DNA of 64,000 nt. Source: Cryptomeria japonica. Lineage: Eukaryota; Streptophyta; Pinopsida; Cupressales; Cupressaceae. Location of the stretch: positions 914,199,648-914,263,647 of the forward strand of contig NC_081414.1 in assembly GCF_030272615.1 (NCBI RefSeq). Reading direction: 5' to 3'. Below, piece by piece: positions 1-11,433 of this stretch. How positions within the stretch are numbered: the stretch's first letter is position 1; each line of letters starts with the position of its first letter. A program made the translations under genes and the position numbers. A model generated the notes under the pieces. That model ran no database searches and was not told the origin of the DNA. It was given only the letters and a program-made list of their open reading frames with translations.

Positions 1-520
1 CATTTGTAGCCGATGTTCCAGTTATTTTCTTGTATAGCACGTCTCTGATCTTCACACCAGAATTTCCCTGCAAACATATAATAACAACAGAAACAAAATT
101 ACTCCCATCATTAACTACTACTGTTGAAGCTTATTCTGTAGTAACATGAGAAAATATATACCTTTGTAGGAATTCCATATGGAGAATAATATTGGTCAAT
201 TAGAACAAGATTTCGTACGTTGTCCAGTTTTACATTTTGGAATGTTATACCAGTTGCACAACTATTCCTTCCCTTACTGGTTTTGATCCTTACGCCATTG
301 TGTGTTTCTTGAAAAGAAACTCCAGAAACTCCACTTACTGTTATGTTCTTTACAGCAGCAAGGGCGATATCTTCACCAAGACTTCCAATACTTCATTATA
401 TACAACACAAAACCAAAATTCTATCAGTACCCAGTATTGTTTTCTAAGATATGAATTCATGAAAATAAAAAGCGTATATTTATGAATGCTACCTATTATC
501 ACCAGATTCCATGCCCTGCC

Positions 521-779
521 TGTTAGAATAGTCTAGTAATTTCTACCATCATCTAGATGGTTTCTAGATAGTTTAGTTGCTTCCACCACCGTCCAACATT
601 AATGGCAAATCCAGAAAGCTCTCCAATGGCAGTGATTCTAGATCATTCTCTGCAGACCTCTATAAATAGAGGCGATGTAACCCATTCTTGTAAGCAACAA
701 AAAATACATGTTTGCTTCATGTACAGCTGTACACTTGCGTAACATCTATTATGTCTCTTAAATGCCTCTGCCCACTTCA
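521..779 (+). repeat. 5' LTR of Copia-1
   Basis: Direct repeat of 5401-5659, same length (259 bp). It contains a TATA box (TATAAATA, 661-668) that would drive the element transcript. It ends in TTCA three bases before the primer binding site. Confidence 0.95.
661..668 (+). promoter_or_regulatory. TATA box in Copia-1 5' LTR
   Basis: TATAAATA is followed by a GA-rich stretch about 110 bp before the LTR end. The same box is at the same offset in the 3' LTR (near 5541). This is the usual place for a Copia LTR promoter; activity is not shown. Confidence 0.6.
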
Positions 780-782
780 TAG

Positions 783-795
783 TGGTATCAGAGCC
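783..795 (+). other. Primer binding site of Copia-1 (initiator tRNA-Met)
   Basis: TGGTATCAGAGCC starts three bases after the 5' LTR. It is the standard plant Copia site complementary to the 3' end of initiator tRNA-Met. Confidence 0.9.
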
Positions 796-1215
796 AGCAT
801 TTATTGCAGCCTGTAGGAGAAAAGACTATTTGGTGGAAAAACATAAAGAGATTGCAGATTGGAGGTTCGAGGAAGCAAGAAAAGTAAGAACTCTAAAAAA
901 GGGAAGACATAGCCAGCAAAGGAACTGCAGACCAAGGAAAGCTAAGCACTTTGCCCAGGCAACAAAAATTGCAGCAGTTTAAAGCAGTAAAAGACAAAGA
1001 TCGTTGACAAAATCTGAGGAAGACCAAGTTGTCTTAAGTAGAAGCCGATTGAAGAGACCACTGGAAATACAGATATGAGGACGGATTGCCATCATCATCA
1101 ACAGAAAGGGTGCCGAAAAAGTGAAAGAGGCCGCAGCCAAACAAGGAGGAGATTAGTCATATATCTGAAGAAGAAGAAGAGTTGTTGAAGCATAAAGTAC
1201 AATCATGGTATAAGT

Positions 1216-2110
1216 ATGAATTATATGCAACCTCTGATTCCAGTGTTTACAGGAAAGAATTATGATACTTGGGCAATAAGAGTGAAGACATTATTTCGTT
1301 CTCAAAAATTGTTGGATATAGTAGAGAAAGGGTTTGTAGAACCACAAAATGAGGCACCATTAACCCTAAATGAAAAGAATAAGCTTAAGGAGAATAGGAA
1401 GAAGGACATAAGGGCCTTACAAATTATTCAACAAGGTATGGATGATACTGTTCTTGCTAGAATTAGTGGAGTTACTTCAGCCAAGAAAGCATGAGAAATA
1501 TTAGAGACAACATACCAAGGAACAAGTAAGGTTAAAGTAGCAAAGTTGCAAGCACTTAGAAGGGATTTTGAAAATCTTCAAATGAAAGAATTTGATTCAG
1601 TAGAACAATTTTCAGTTCAAGTTATGAATGTGGTTAATCAAATTAGATTAAATGGTAATGAGCTAACAGATCAAAAAGTTGTACAAAAAATTCTTAGAAG
1701 TTTGCCTAGCAAGTTTGATACTATTGTGGTTGCAATTGAAGAATCTAAAGGCTTGTCAAAATTGCCTATAGATGAGTTGTTTGGATCATTTTACAATCAT
1801 GAATACAGGTTGAACAAGAATAGGAATTCTTCATTAGAGAATGCCTTCAAGTCACAGATGACATTTGACAGAGGCAAAGGAAGAGGAAATTCAAGATTTA
1901 GAGTAAGAGGAAGAGGCAATTTTCAAAGAGAGGAAAGAAGAAGTCCTGAACTAGGAGGAAGGAGAAATCAAAGTATCAACACAAGAGGACGTAGCAATAA
2001 TCAATAATCACAAAGGTATGATAAATCCTATATTCAATGTTACTACTGCAAGAAGTATGGACACTTTTCTAGTGAATGTCAAAAGAAACAAGTTGAGATA
2101 GGAAAGCAAA
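1216..2110 (+). pseudogene. Copia-1 gag (degenerate)
   Basis: Frame opens with an ATG at 1216 and reads a plant Copia gag: a W-containing N-terminal part (NYDTWAIRVKTLF), a UBN2-type middle part (KFDTIVVAIEESK, about 1711-1749) and an RG-rich basic tail. A CCHC zinc knuckle (CYYCKKYGHFSSEC) lies at 2038-2079. Stops at 1492-1494 (TGA, probably from a tryptophan codon), 2005-2007 (TAA) and near 2134 break the frame. The knuckle is still in the same frame as the part before the second stop. Gag would form the virus-like particle and bind the genomic RNA. Confidence 0.88.
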
Positions 2111-4578
2111 ATGCAAATTTTTCTGAAAATAGTTGAGAAACATTGTTTATTACATGTCATATAGCACAAGAAAGTCCAAGTGATTCTTGGTTTCTAGATA
2201 GCAGGTGTAGCAATCACATGACAAGAAATAGAGATTTATTTGATTACTTGGATAACTCAATTAAATCAGAAGTGAAATTAGGTAATAATGACACCATGGA
2301 AGTAATGGGAAAAGGTGTAATAAATGTGATGACAAATTTTGGTAAGAGGACTATTCCTGATGTTTATTATGTACTAGGTTTGAAACATAATCTCATAAGT
2401 GTGGGTCAACTTGTTCAAAAAGGTTATAAGGTTATCTTTGAGAATAATGTGTGTACTATATTTGATAAATCTCCTAGTAACATGATAATTGAAAGGATTG
2501 AAATGACAAGGAATAGGATGTATCCACTTCGAATGAAGAGTGAAAAGGTTGGAGAAGCTGAAGTGAATTTCAAGGCAACTTGTTTGGATCAAGCATGGGT
2601 ATGGCATTTAAGGTATGGTCATCTTAACTTCAAAGGATCATCTTTATTGCAGCAAAAGAAAATGGTAAGATGATTACCCCCAATTAAAGAGCCACTAAAT
2701 TCATGTAATAGTTATATTTTGGCTAAACAACATAGAGATAAATTTCCAAAAGGGATGTCATATAAAGCATGGAAACCTCTAGAGATTGTGCATACAGATA
2801 TATGTGGTGCAATACAAACACCATCATTAGGTGGGAGTATTTATTTTTTAACTTTTATTGATGATTTTAGTAGAAAACTATGGGTTTATTTCCTTAAGTA
2901 CAAATCAGAAGCATTTGGAAAATTCAAAGAGTTTAGAGCATTAGTTGAGAAGAAAAGTGGCCTAGCCACCAAGGTATTGAGATCAGATAGATGTGGAGAA
3001 TACAAATCAAATGAGTTCTTAGATTATTGCAAGTATCATGGAATAAAGAAACAATTCACTATGAGTTACACACTTCAACAAAATGGTGTTGCAGAAAGAA
3101 AAAATAGAACAATAATGGAAATGGCAAGGAGTGTGTTGAAGGGAAAGAACTTACCAAATGAATATTGGGCTGAAATAGTAGCTTATGCAGTATATATCTT
3201 AGATAAGAGTCCAACAAAAAATGTAAAAGACAAGGTTCCACGACAAGAATGGAGTGGTAAGTCTCATTGTGTATCTCATTTTAGAATTTTTGGATGTGTT
3301 GCATTTGCACATGTGCCTAAGGAAATAAGAAGTAAGCTTGATGATAGAGGTGAGAAATGCATATTTATTGGGTATTGTGAACAATCCAAAGCGTATAAGT
3401 TGTTTAATCCCATCACTAGGAAGGTTATCATTAGTAGAGATGTTGTTTTTAAAGAAGAAGAAGCCTAGGATGGAAGTATAGACAAAGCAATCATAGGTAC
3501 TATAGCAATACCTTATGATGAAGAGGAAGGAAAAGAACAAGGAAGCCAAGGAGATCAATTGCATGAACAAGAAGAAACTTCGTCAAGCAAACCACAAGGT
3601 AAAAACTCAGAAGGGATCTTGAACAAGATGAATCTTCAACTCATTCCTCTCCTAATTCACAAGTAAGTAATGACCCTAATCCTACGCTTGCATCATTAAG
3701 ATCAAGAAATAGAAATAAGAAAACTAGAAGTCTACAAGAAATTTATGATCAAGGAGATGGAATAGATTTGCAATCAAACTTTGCTTTATTTACTCACAAT
3801 CGTACATATTTTAAAGATGCAATTAAAGAGAATGTTGGGTTAAAGCAATGAATGAAGAAATAGAATCAATAGAAAAGAATGACACATGGGAATTAGTAGA
3901 TTTTCCAAAGGGAAAATAATGCATAGGAGTAAAATGGGTTTACAAGACTAAATTTAATGCAAATGGAGATATAGAAAAGCACAAGGCAAGGTTAGTAGCC
4001 AAGGGAATTACACAACAATATGGACTAGATTATAATGAAACATTTGCACCCATCGCAAGACTTGATATAGTTGGAATGGTATTAGCTATAGCAGCTCAAA
4101 ACAAGTGGAAGGTTTACCAAATGGATGTCAAATCAACTTTCTTAAATGGTTTTCTAGAAGAAGAAGTTTATGCACAATAACCACCAAGATATGAGAAAAA
4201 TGGGCAAGAAGATAAGGTGTGCAGGTTGAAAAAGACACTCTATGGACTAAAGCAAGCACCTAGAGCATGGTATAGTCAGATTGATACATACATGATGAAT
4301 AATGGATTCAATAGAAGCAGTTGTGATCCTACACTATACATGAAGGACAACAAACAAGGTCAGATTCTAATTGTTTGTTTATATGTTGATGATTTGATCT
4401 TTACTAGAGGTTTATCTACTAATGAGTTTAAAATAGAAATGATAAAGGAATCTGAGATGACAAATTTGGGATTAATGAGAAATTTTCTTGAAATTGAAGG
4501 TATACAAAATAATAAAGGGATTTTAATTTGTCAAACAAATTATGCAAAGGATGTATTGAAGAAGTTTAGAATGATAAA

Positions 4579-4622
4579 TTGCTAAGCTTTGTCCCTATAG
4601 CAATAGGGACAAAGCTTAGCAA
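4579..4622. repeat. Perfect 20-bp palindrome with 4-bp loop inside Copia-1 RT
   Basis: Arms 4579-4598 and 4603-4622 are exact reverse complements, spacer AGCA. The right arm reads as normal Copia coding sequence (the GTKLSK segment). The left arm does not, so the left arm appears to have been overwritten by a copy of the right. Confidence 0.95.
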
Positions 4623-4638
4623 AGAAGATAAAGAGTAC

Positions 4639-4750
4639 AAAATTGATTCAACCATATTTAGAAGACTTGTTGGAAGCTTGATGTATCTCACTACAAAATT
4701 GATTCAACCATATTTAGAAGACTTGTTGGAAGCTTGATGTATCTCACTAC
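4639..4750 (+). repeat. 56-bp tandem duplication inside Copia-1 RT
   Basis: Two adjacent identical 56-bp copies, 4639-4694 and 4695-4750. The unit is not a multiple of three, so it adds a frameshift to the RT. It starts 17 bp after the palindrome, so both may come from one repair event. Confidence 0.95.
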
Positions 4751-5390
4751 AACTAGGCCAGATATTATATATGGAGTCATTTTGATATCTAGATTTATAG
4801 ATACACGTAAGAATTTGCATTGACAAGTTGGAAAGAAAATATTGAGGTATATCACAGGGACAATAGACTATGGGATATTGTATTCCACAACAAATAATTT
4901 TGAATTGATAGGATATACAGATAGCAATTTTGCAAGGAGCATTGATGATCGAAAGAGTACTTTAGGTTATGCATTTCACCTTGGAATAGGAGTTGTTGCA
5001 TGGGCATAAAAAAAACAACCTATAGTGACTATTTCATCCGCCAAAGAAGAATATGTAGCAGGAACATCAAGGACGTGTCAAACAGTATGGATGTGAAGGA
5101 TCTTGATGGACTTAAAGCATAATAAAAAGGAGTCAACAACAATCTACCGTGATAATAAGTCAACAATTGCACTATCAAAAAATCATGTCTTTCACAAAAG
5201 AAGCAAGCACATTGATAGGAGGTACCACTTCATCTTAGAATTGGTTAATAATGGAGAAATCAACTTGAAGTATTGTAGATCTAAAGAACAATTGGTAGAC
5301 ATATTCACAAAGGCATTAGCACAAGAACAGTTTGAATATTTAAGAGAAAAAATTGAATATTGTGTAAATAGCAATGTAATTAGTAGAAAT

Positions 5391-5400
5391 TAGGGGGGAG
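5391..5400 (+). other. Polypurine tract of Copia-1
   Basis: TAGGGGGGAG directly abuts the 3' LTR start at 5401. This is the expected plus-strand priming site. Confidence 0.85.
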
Positions 5401-5659
5401 TGTTAGAATAGTCTAGTAATTTCTACCATCATCTAGATGGTATTTAGATAGTCTAGTTGCTTCCACCACCACCCAACATTAATGGCAAATCTAGAAAGAT
5501 CTCCTATGGCAGTGATTCTAGATCATTCTCTGCAGACCTCTATAAATAAAGGCGATGTAACCCATTCTTGTAAGCAATAAAAAATACATGTTTGCTTCAT
5601 GTACAGCAGTACACTTGTGTAACATCTGTTATGTCTCTTAAATGCCTCTGCCCATTTCA
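5401..5659 (+). repeat. 3' LTR of Copia-1
   Basis: Same length as the 5' LTR, with about 14 base differences by eye, mostly transitions. The TATA region reads TATAAATAAA here. Confidence 0.95.
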
Positions 5660-6635
5660 TTGCCCACATGTAACTCCTTCAATATCAACATTGAATGATC
5701 TTGGCCCAATAGAAATACAGTCGTCTCCTGAAAATAAATAATAAAGCTACTTTATTAAGAACTCCTCCCACAAATAAATATTTGATTAAAATCAATTTCA
5801 TTCATCAATATGTTCATTATCCATCACCTAAAAATCATTCATCATATGAATTAACAAAAGTCACCTGTTCCTACAATAATGTCTCAAATTTTAACATTGG
5901 AAGACTGTCCCACGTGAATTCCATCAATATTGGGACTGCCACCCAGAGCCTTAATAGTCACACCTTAAACCTCAACATTATTGTAGCTATTGAAGTCTAC
6001 ATGAAACTGCTTGTTGTTGATTGAGGTGATCTTTTTTACTATGGTATTCGTGGTCCTTGTAAATCTCAATGTCTGTTTACCAAGGAGAACAAATTCATCA
6101 AATATTATAAAATCTAATAATAATTTAATTTGTTCCAAATGAGGTGGTGTAGATTTTTTAAATAATCAATAGTACTAGAGAGATAAAAGTAGCACCATGT
6201 GTCCATTCTGATTTGTCTTCTGCAAATACAAAATATATAAAATCATAGTCAGCCAAAGAAAATGACATATTCAAGATCAATTTTAAAAGCTATGACAATG
6301 CAAGAATCCTTGGGCGAATAAAATGACTAATAAAAGCTAAAAATGTAATACTAAAGTAGGTTTTTATTATGAATTTAGTTTAGTTTTGTCAATTAGGTGA
6401 TATGTTTGGGTTGTCATTCACAGACCTTCTATATCATTACTTGTATTTGAATAAAGAGATTCTTTTCATATATTATGAAAACTCTCAAGTCTCTAGAATT
6501 AATTATATTAAAGAATATGTTGCATTTGAATTCCCATCGTTGATACCTTTTCATTCATCTTTGTCCACCAAGAAGCTCCTCGACCATCTAAAATTCCTCT
6601 ACCTTCAACTGCAGCCAATAATTTTTGCTCTTTAT

Positions 6636-6943
6636 TGAAGATAACGATGAATGATGCATTGGAGTTGATCGTTGGAGGAAATAAAACAACTTTCTTGTTT
6701 TATTTGTTTTTGTTAATCAACAATCTTATTGCTAAGATAGGATAGAATAAGTTTTATAGTTTTAGATATAAAACAATTTTTTTAGTTTTATTGTTTTATT
6801 GTTTTAAGTTTTTGGTTTTTCTATTCTTAGGAAAATGATTGTCTATAAGGCAATTACTATTATTGTAATTTTGGTGAGAGTTTTTTTTGTGTTAATTCTC
6901 TTTCAGTTTGTCACTGTATTTTGAATATTTTAACAATCTTTCA
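6636..6943 (+). repeat. 5' LTR of Copia-2
   Basis: 308 bp, T-rich, homologous to 11085-11433. It lacks a stretch of about 50 bp present in the 3' LTR near 11330-11380. Confidence 0.93.
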
Positions 6944-6945
6944 TT

Positions 6946-6957
6946 TGGTATTAGAGC
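6946..6957 (+). other. Primer binding site of Copia-2
   Basis: TGGTATTAGAGC two bases after the LTR, one base off the standard tRNA-Met site used by plant Copia elements. Confidence 0.85.
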
Positions 6958-7013
6958 AGGTTGCAAGAATTCTGATTGTGCAGATTCCAGGTTGGAACAA
7001 CAGTTATCTTCAG

Positions 7014-7870
7014 ATGGCTAATGGAAAAGATTTAGCATTTCAGCTTCCATTGTTTACTGGAGAAAACTATGATTATTGGAGTATCAAGATGAAGACCCTA
7101 ATTTTATCCCAAGATCTTTGGGAATTTGTGGAAGGTGGATACACAAAACCTGTTGATCAGAATGCATTCAAGACATGGACACCTCAACAAAAAAATCAGC
7201 TAAGAAGATAGAAAGAAGGATAACAAAGCTCTTTTCACCATTCAATTTGCCTTGGATGTATTAATTTTTCCTCGAATTGCCAGTCTGACAAAATCAAAGG
7301 ATGCATGGGAGACTCTACAAACTACATACCAAGGTACAGATAAAATCAAATTGGTAAGACTTCAAACTTTTTGAAGAGAATTTGAAAATTTGAGGATGAA
7401 AGAATCTGAGTCCATTCATGAATTTATTACTAGGACTCAAGGTATAATGAATCAGCTTAGGACTCAAGGTGAAACTATATCAGATCATAAAATTGTAGAA
7501 ATTTTTTTGAGGTCTCTTCCTCCTAAATTTGATCCAGTAGTAATTGCTATTGAAGAAAGTAAAGATCTAACTACTTTCAAAGTTGCAGAATTAATTGGTT
7601 CTTTGCAGTCTCATGAAGAGCGCATGCAGCGTTCTATGGAGATTTTTGTTCAAGCTTTCCAGTCTTCTATGAATATTGAGGAAAAATCCAAATCTCCTCC
7701 CTCTCATACTGCTAAATTTCAAGGTGAATCTTCTGGAAATAACAGAGGAAGAGGTAGAGGAAGAGGAAGAGGAAATAATAGAGGAAGAGGATGAAGTTCT
7801 GTTGATAGAAGGAGTATTCATTGCAGATATTGTGAACAATATGGGCACTATGAATCTGAGTGTAGGAAGA
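7014..7870 (+). pseudogene. Copia-2 gag (degenerate)
   Basis: ATG at 7014 opens a gag frame (PLFTGENYDYWSIKMKTL). A one-base shift near 7209 and stops such as TGA near 7372 and 7792 break it. The middle carries PPKFDPVVIAIEESK. The C-terminal part has an arginine-glycine tract (about 7745-7795) and a CCHC knuckle, CRYCEQYGHYESEC, at 7822-7863. It resembles the Copia-1 gag at domain level only. Confidence 0.88.
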
Positions 7871-7881
7871 AGAAATCTGAC

Positions 7882-10800
7882 TTGAATAAGTCAAGAGCTA
7901 GTTATGCAGAAGAATCTTCTAATGAAAAGAATTCTACATTCTTTGCATGCAATTTAGCGAAAGAACCCCAAGAGGATGTGTGGTTCTTGGACAGTGGTTG
8001 TTCAAATCACATGACAGGTAAATCTGATTTCTTTGTCAAATTAGATGATTCAATGAGGAGTAAAGTTAAATTTGGAGATGATAAGGAGGTTGATGTAATG
8101 GGAAAAGGTACCCTTGCAGTCAAGACTAAGCAAGGAGACACTACAAATATCCATAATACTTTCTTTGTGCCAGAATTACAGCATAGTCTTTTGAGTATAG
8201 GACAACTTCTAGAAAAGAACTATAAAGTTGTATTTGAAGATAGCTGCTGTGAAATTTTTGATAAATCTAATAATCATCATCTTGTAGCAAAGACTTATAT
8301 GATAGAGAATAGATTGTTTCCTCTCAAATTGGTTTCTAGTAAGTTGCATGCACTAAAATCAACCATAGATGATTCATGGTTATGGAATCAATGCTATGGT
8401 CATCTAAATTTTCAAGGGCTAACTTTGTTGAATAAGAAAAATATGGTGTGAGGTCTTCCTCCAATCAAGGCAAAAGAAAACGTTTGTTCAGGGTGTGCAC
8501 TTGGCAAGCATCACAGAGACAGTTTTCCGGTGGGAAAATCTTGGAGAGCCAAATCTCCTCTAGAGCTTGTGCATGCTGACATCTGTGGTGATATGCAAGT
8601 GTCATCATTGGGTAAGAACCTTTATTTTTTGATATTCATTGATGATTACTCTCGCCACACTTGGTTTTATTGTTTGAAGCAAAAATATGAAGCCTTTGCA
8701 TGCTTCAAGAATTTTAAAGCACTGGCTAAGAAACAAAGTGGGTATCGTGTCGAGATAATTAGAATAGATAGAGGGGGAGAGTTTACTTCTAATGAGTTTG
8801 CTAATTTTTGTGCTAAGAATGGCATGCAAAGACAGCTTACTACCGCTTATACACCTCAGCAAAATGGTCTTGCTAAAAGAAAGAACCGTACCATTATGGA
8901 AATGGCACGGAGCATGTTGCAGACAAAAAATCTTCCAAATAGTTTTTGGGGAGAAGCAGTTGCCACTACAGTATATTTTCTCAACCGTAGTCCCACGAAA
9001 GCAGTTCAAAATCTGACTCCAAAGGAAGCCTGGAGTGGTCACAAGCCTTCCGTGACTCATCTTCACATCTTTGGATGCTTGGCATATGTGCATATTCCAA
9101 ATCAAAAGTGAAAGAATTTGGAAGCCAAATACCAACTTTGTATCTTTGTGGGCTACTCTACTGCAACTAAAGGCTACAGATTCTATAATCCCGAGACAAA
9201 GCAATGGATAGTTAGCCGGGATGTGATTTTTAATGAAGGGGGAGTATGGCAATGGAAAGATGATGTGCAAAAAAATCCATCAATAATCATAAACATAGAA
9301 GATAACAGTGTTCCTCCTCCTCTCTCCACAAGCTCAAGTGGAAGTTCTAGCTCCAGTTCCAGTCCTCCAAGCTCACCTAGTTCTTCGAGTAGCACAAATT
9401 TAGGTGAATATTCACCTCCACCGTCACCTCCGGCATCCATTCCACGAAATGTACGAAGCTTGGTTGATGTTTATCAGAGGACTACCAATATAAATCCAAT
9501 TGCTAATTTTGCTTTGTTTAGTACAATTAAAGTTGAACCCTCTGTGTATGAAGAAGCAATGAAAGAACCTATATGGGTTAATGCTATGAATGATAAAATG
9601 AATTCCATTCATGAGAATAATACTTGGGAATTAGTTCCACTTCCCAAAGGTAAGCAGGTGATTGGTGTGAAATGGATTTACAAAGTAAAATATCATGTAG
9701 ATGGTTCAGTAGAACACCATAAGGAAAGACTAGTTGCCAAAGGGTTTGCACAAACTCCTGGAGTGGATTATGCCGAAACTTTTGCTCCTGTGGCTTGACT
9801 TGACACAGTCAAGATTATATTGGCTATTGCAGTACAATACCAGTGGCCAATATTTTAGATGGATGTGAAATCAACATTCCTTAATGGTTACATAGATGAG
9901 GAAGTTTATGTGGAACAACCTATGGGTTATGAAGTTCCAGAAAAAGAACACTTAGTCTACAAGTTGAAGAAAACCCTTTATGGGTTGAAGCAAGCTCCTT
10001 GTGCCTGGTATTCTAGGATTGATAGTTATTTCATGAAGAAAGGATTCAATAGGATCCACTTAGAACCCACCTTGTATGTCCAAAATATTGGTAATGATAT
10101 TCTTATAGTTTGCCTCTATGTTGATGATTTGATTTATATTGGTAATAGAAAAGCTTTCATGGAGAAGTTTCAAGCAGAAATGAAACAAGAGTTTGAAATG
10201 TCAGATCTGAGACTTATGTACTATTTTCTTGGTGTGGAAGTACAACAAAAATTAGAAGGTATATTTATTTCTCAATCCAAGTATATAGCTGATTTATTAA
10301 AGAAGTTTAACATGGTGGCATGCAAAGCATTTGCAACCCCTGTAGCACTTGCTGAAAAACTAACCAAGGTAGATGCTAGTCCCAAGGTTGATGCAACTCA
10401 GTATAGGAGTTTGGTTGGTAGCCTCATGTATCTCACAACTAGTAGGCCTGATATTATGTATGCTGTGAGCCTCGTCTCTCGGTTCATGCAGGATCCACAT
10501 GAGTCACATTGGCAGGTTGCTAAAAGAATTTTGAGGTATGTGAGTGGTACACAGAATTTTGGCATTTAGTATTCTCCCACTGACAAGTTTGAACTAGTTG
10601 GTTACATAGATTCAAATTGGGCCAGTTCAGTGGATGATAGGAAATCAACATCTGGTTATGTTTTTTCCTTTGGCTCTGGCATTGTATCCTGGAGTAGTAA
10701 GAAACAGGCAACAGTGGCTCTTTCTTCAGCAGAAGTGGAATACATGGCAGCTTCATCAGCAAGTTCTCAAGCGGTATGGATAAGAAGGATATTGTCAAAT

Positions 10801-10990
10801 CTATATTTTGCTCCTGAGCATCCAACCACCATCTATTGTGATAATAGTAGCACTATTGCCATAACAAAGAATCTTGTGTTTCATGCAAGAACAAAACACA
10901 TCGAGATCTGCCATCACTACATTCGTGACTTGGTTCAAGATGGAGAAATGGAGTTGTAGTTTTGTCCTTCATCTGAGCAAGTTGCAAATA
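7882..10990 (+). pseudogene. Copia-2 pol: protease, integrase, RT, RNase H (degenerate)
   Basis: Protease has an intact LDSGCSNHMT (D at 7990-7992). Integrase (about 8460-9110) has D in HADICG and D in RIDRGGEF, but the catalytic glutamate is lysine (LAKRKNR near 8870), so strand transfer would fail even without stops. A serine- and proline-rich linker is at 9310-9440. RT (about 9500-10560) has YGLKQAPCAWY and YVDD at 10117-10128. RNase H (about 10600-10990) has DDRKSTSGY and the HHY block. In-frame stops include 8449-8451 (TGA), 9109-9111 (TGA), 9796-9798 (TGA) and one near 9859 (TAG). Several TGA codons sit where the family has arginine, as expected from CGA decay. Confidence 0.9.
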
Positions 10991-11071
10991 TCTTCACCAA
11001 AGCGTTTCTAGAAGCAGCTTTTGTTATTTTTAGAAATCAGTTGGACTTACCTCCATTACCTCCATTCATCA

Positions 11072-11083
11072 TTCAAGGGGAGT
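11072..11083 (+). other. Polypurine tract of Copia-2
   Basis: A purine-rich run (AAGGGGAG) lies directly before the 3' LTR start at 11085. Confidence 0.7.
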
Positions 11084-11084
11084 T

Positions 11085-11433
11085 TGAAGATAAGGATGAA
11101 TGATGCATTGGAGTTGATCGCTGGAGGAAATAAAATAACTTTCTTGTTTTATTTGTTTTTGTTAATCAGCAATCTTATTGCTAAGATAGGATAGAATAAG
11201 TTTTATAGTTTTAGATATAAAACAGTGTTTTTAGTTTTATTGTTTTAAGTTTTTGTTTTTTCTATTCTTAGGAAAATGATTGTCTATAAGGCAATTACCG
11301 TTATTATAATTTTGGTGAGAGTTTTTTTTCAATATCAGTTTCAGAATACAGTTTGCATATTTATTCAATTTTGAATTTGTGTTAATTCTCTTTCAGTTTG
11401 TGAGTGTATTTTGAATATTTTAACAGTCTTTCA
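11085..11433 (+). repeat. 3' LTR of Copia-2
   Basis: 349 bp, followed by TTTAT, the right copy of the target duplication. The roughly 50 bp extra segment near 11330-11380 is either an insertion here or a loss from the 5' LTR. Confidence 0.93.

Larger units (their letters stand above)
2143..5393 (+). pseudogene. Copia-1 pol: protease, integrase, RT, RNase H (degenerate)
   Basis: Protease (about 2143-2550) has W-F-L-D-S-R where the family has D-S-G, so the flap-side glycine is lost. A pre-integrase segment (YGHLNF) follows near 2614. Integrase (2719-3468) keeps the D, D-35-E set: D in HTDICG, D in RSDRCGEY, then 35 residues to E in GVAERKNR. The zinc-finger second cysteine of the usual C-x2-C looks replaced by Y. 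RT (about 3850-4800) has YGLKQAPRAWY and the catalytic YVDD at 4382-4393. RNase H (about 4920-5393) has the usual DDRKST and HIDRRYHF blocks. Stops interrupt every domain, for example at 2671, 3466, 4178 and 4583. A palindrome and a 56-bp duplication disrupt the RT C-terminus. Confidence 0.9.
521..5659 (+). mobile_element. Copia-1: complete but degenerate Ty1-copia LTR retrotransposon
   Basis: It has 259-bp LTRs at both ends (521-779 and 5401-5659), each starting TG and ending CA, a tRNA-Met primer binding site just inside the left LTR and a purine tract against the right LTR. Internal order is gag, protease, integrase, reverse transcriptase, RNase H, which is the Ty1-copia order. The flanks CTGCC (516-520) and TTGCC (5660-5664) look like a 5-bp target duplication with one transition. 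The site is inside exon 6 of the polygalacturonase pseudogene. The LTRs differ at about 14 of 259 positions. Many in-frame stops and an internal rearrangement near 4579-4750 mean it is not autonomous now. Confidence 0.95.
6636..11433 (+). mobile_element. Copia-2: complete but degenerate Ty1-copia LTR retrotransposon
   Basis: LTRs at 6636-6943 and 11085-11433 start TG and end CA. The target duplication TTTAT is perfect (6631-6635 and 11434-11438), inside exon 3 of the polygalacturonase pseudogene. Domain order gag, protease, integrase, RT, RNase H. The LTRs differ by about 13 substitutions plus indels of about 10 and 50 bp. Most coding damage is single TGA or TAG stops rather than deletions. 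It is a different family from Copia-1: the LTRs share no obvious sequence. Confidence 0.96.

Noticed and set aside
237-485. 82-codon plus-strand frame as a gene
   Set aside because: Antisense to exon 7 and an intron of the polygalacturonase pseudogene; a parallel frame occurs antisense to the intact gene.
1216-5393. Copia-1 as an active element
   Set aside because: Stops in every domain, lost protease glycine, palindrome and duplication in RT, and LTRs about 5 percent apart.
8605-9270. 221-codon minus-strand frame in Copia-2
   Set aside because: Antisense shadow of the integrase coding frame.
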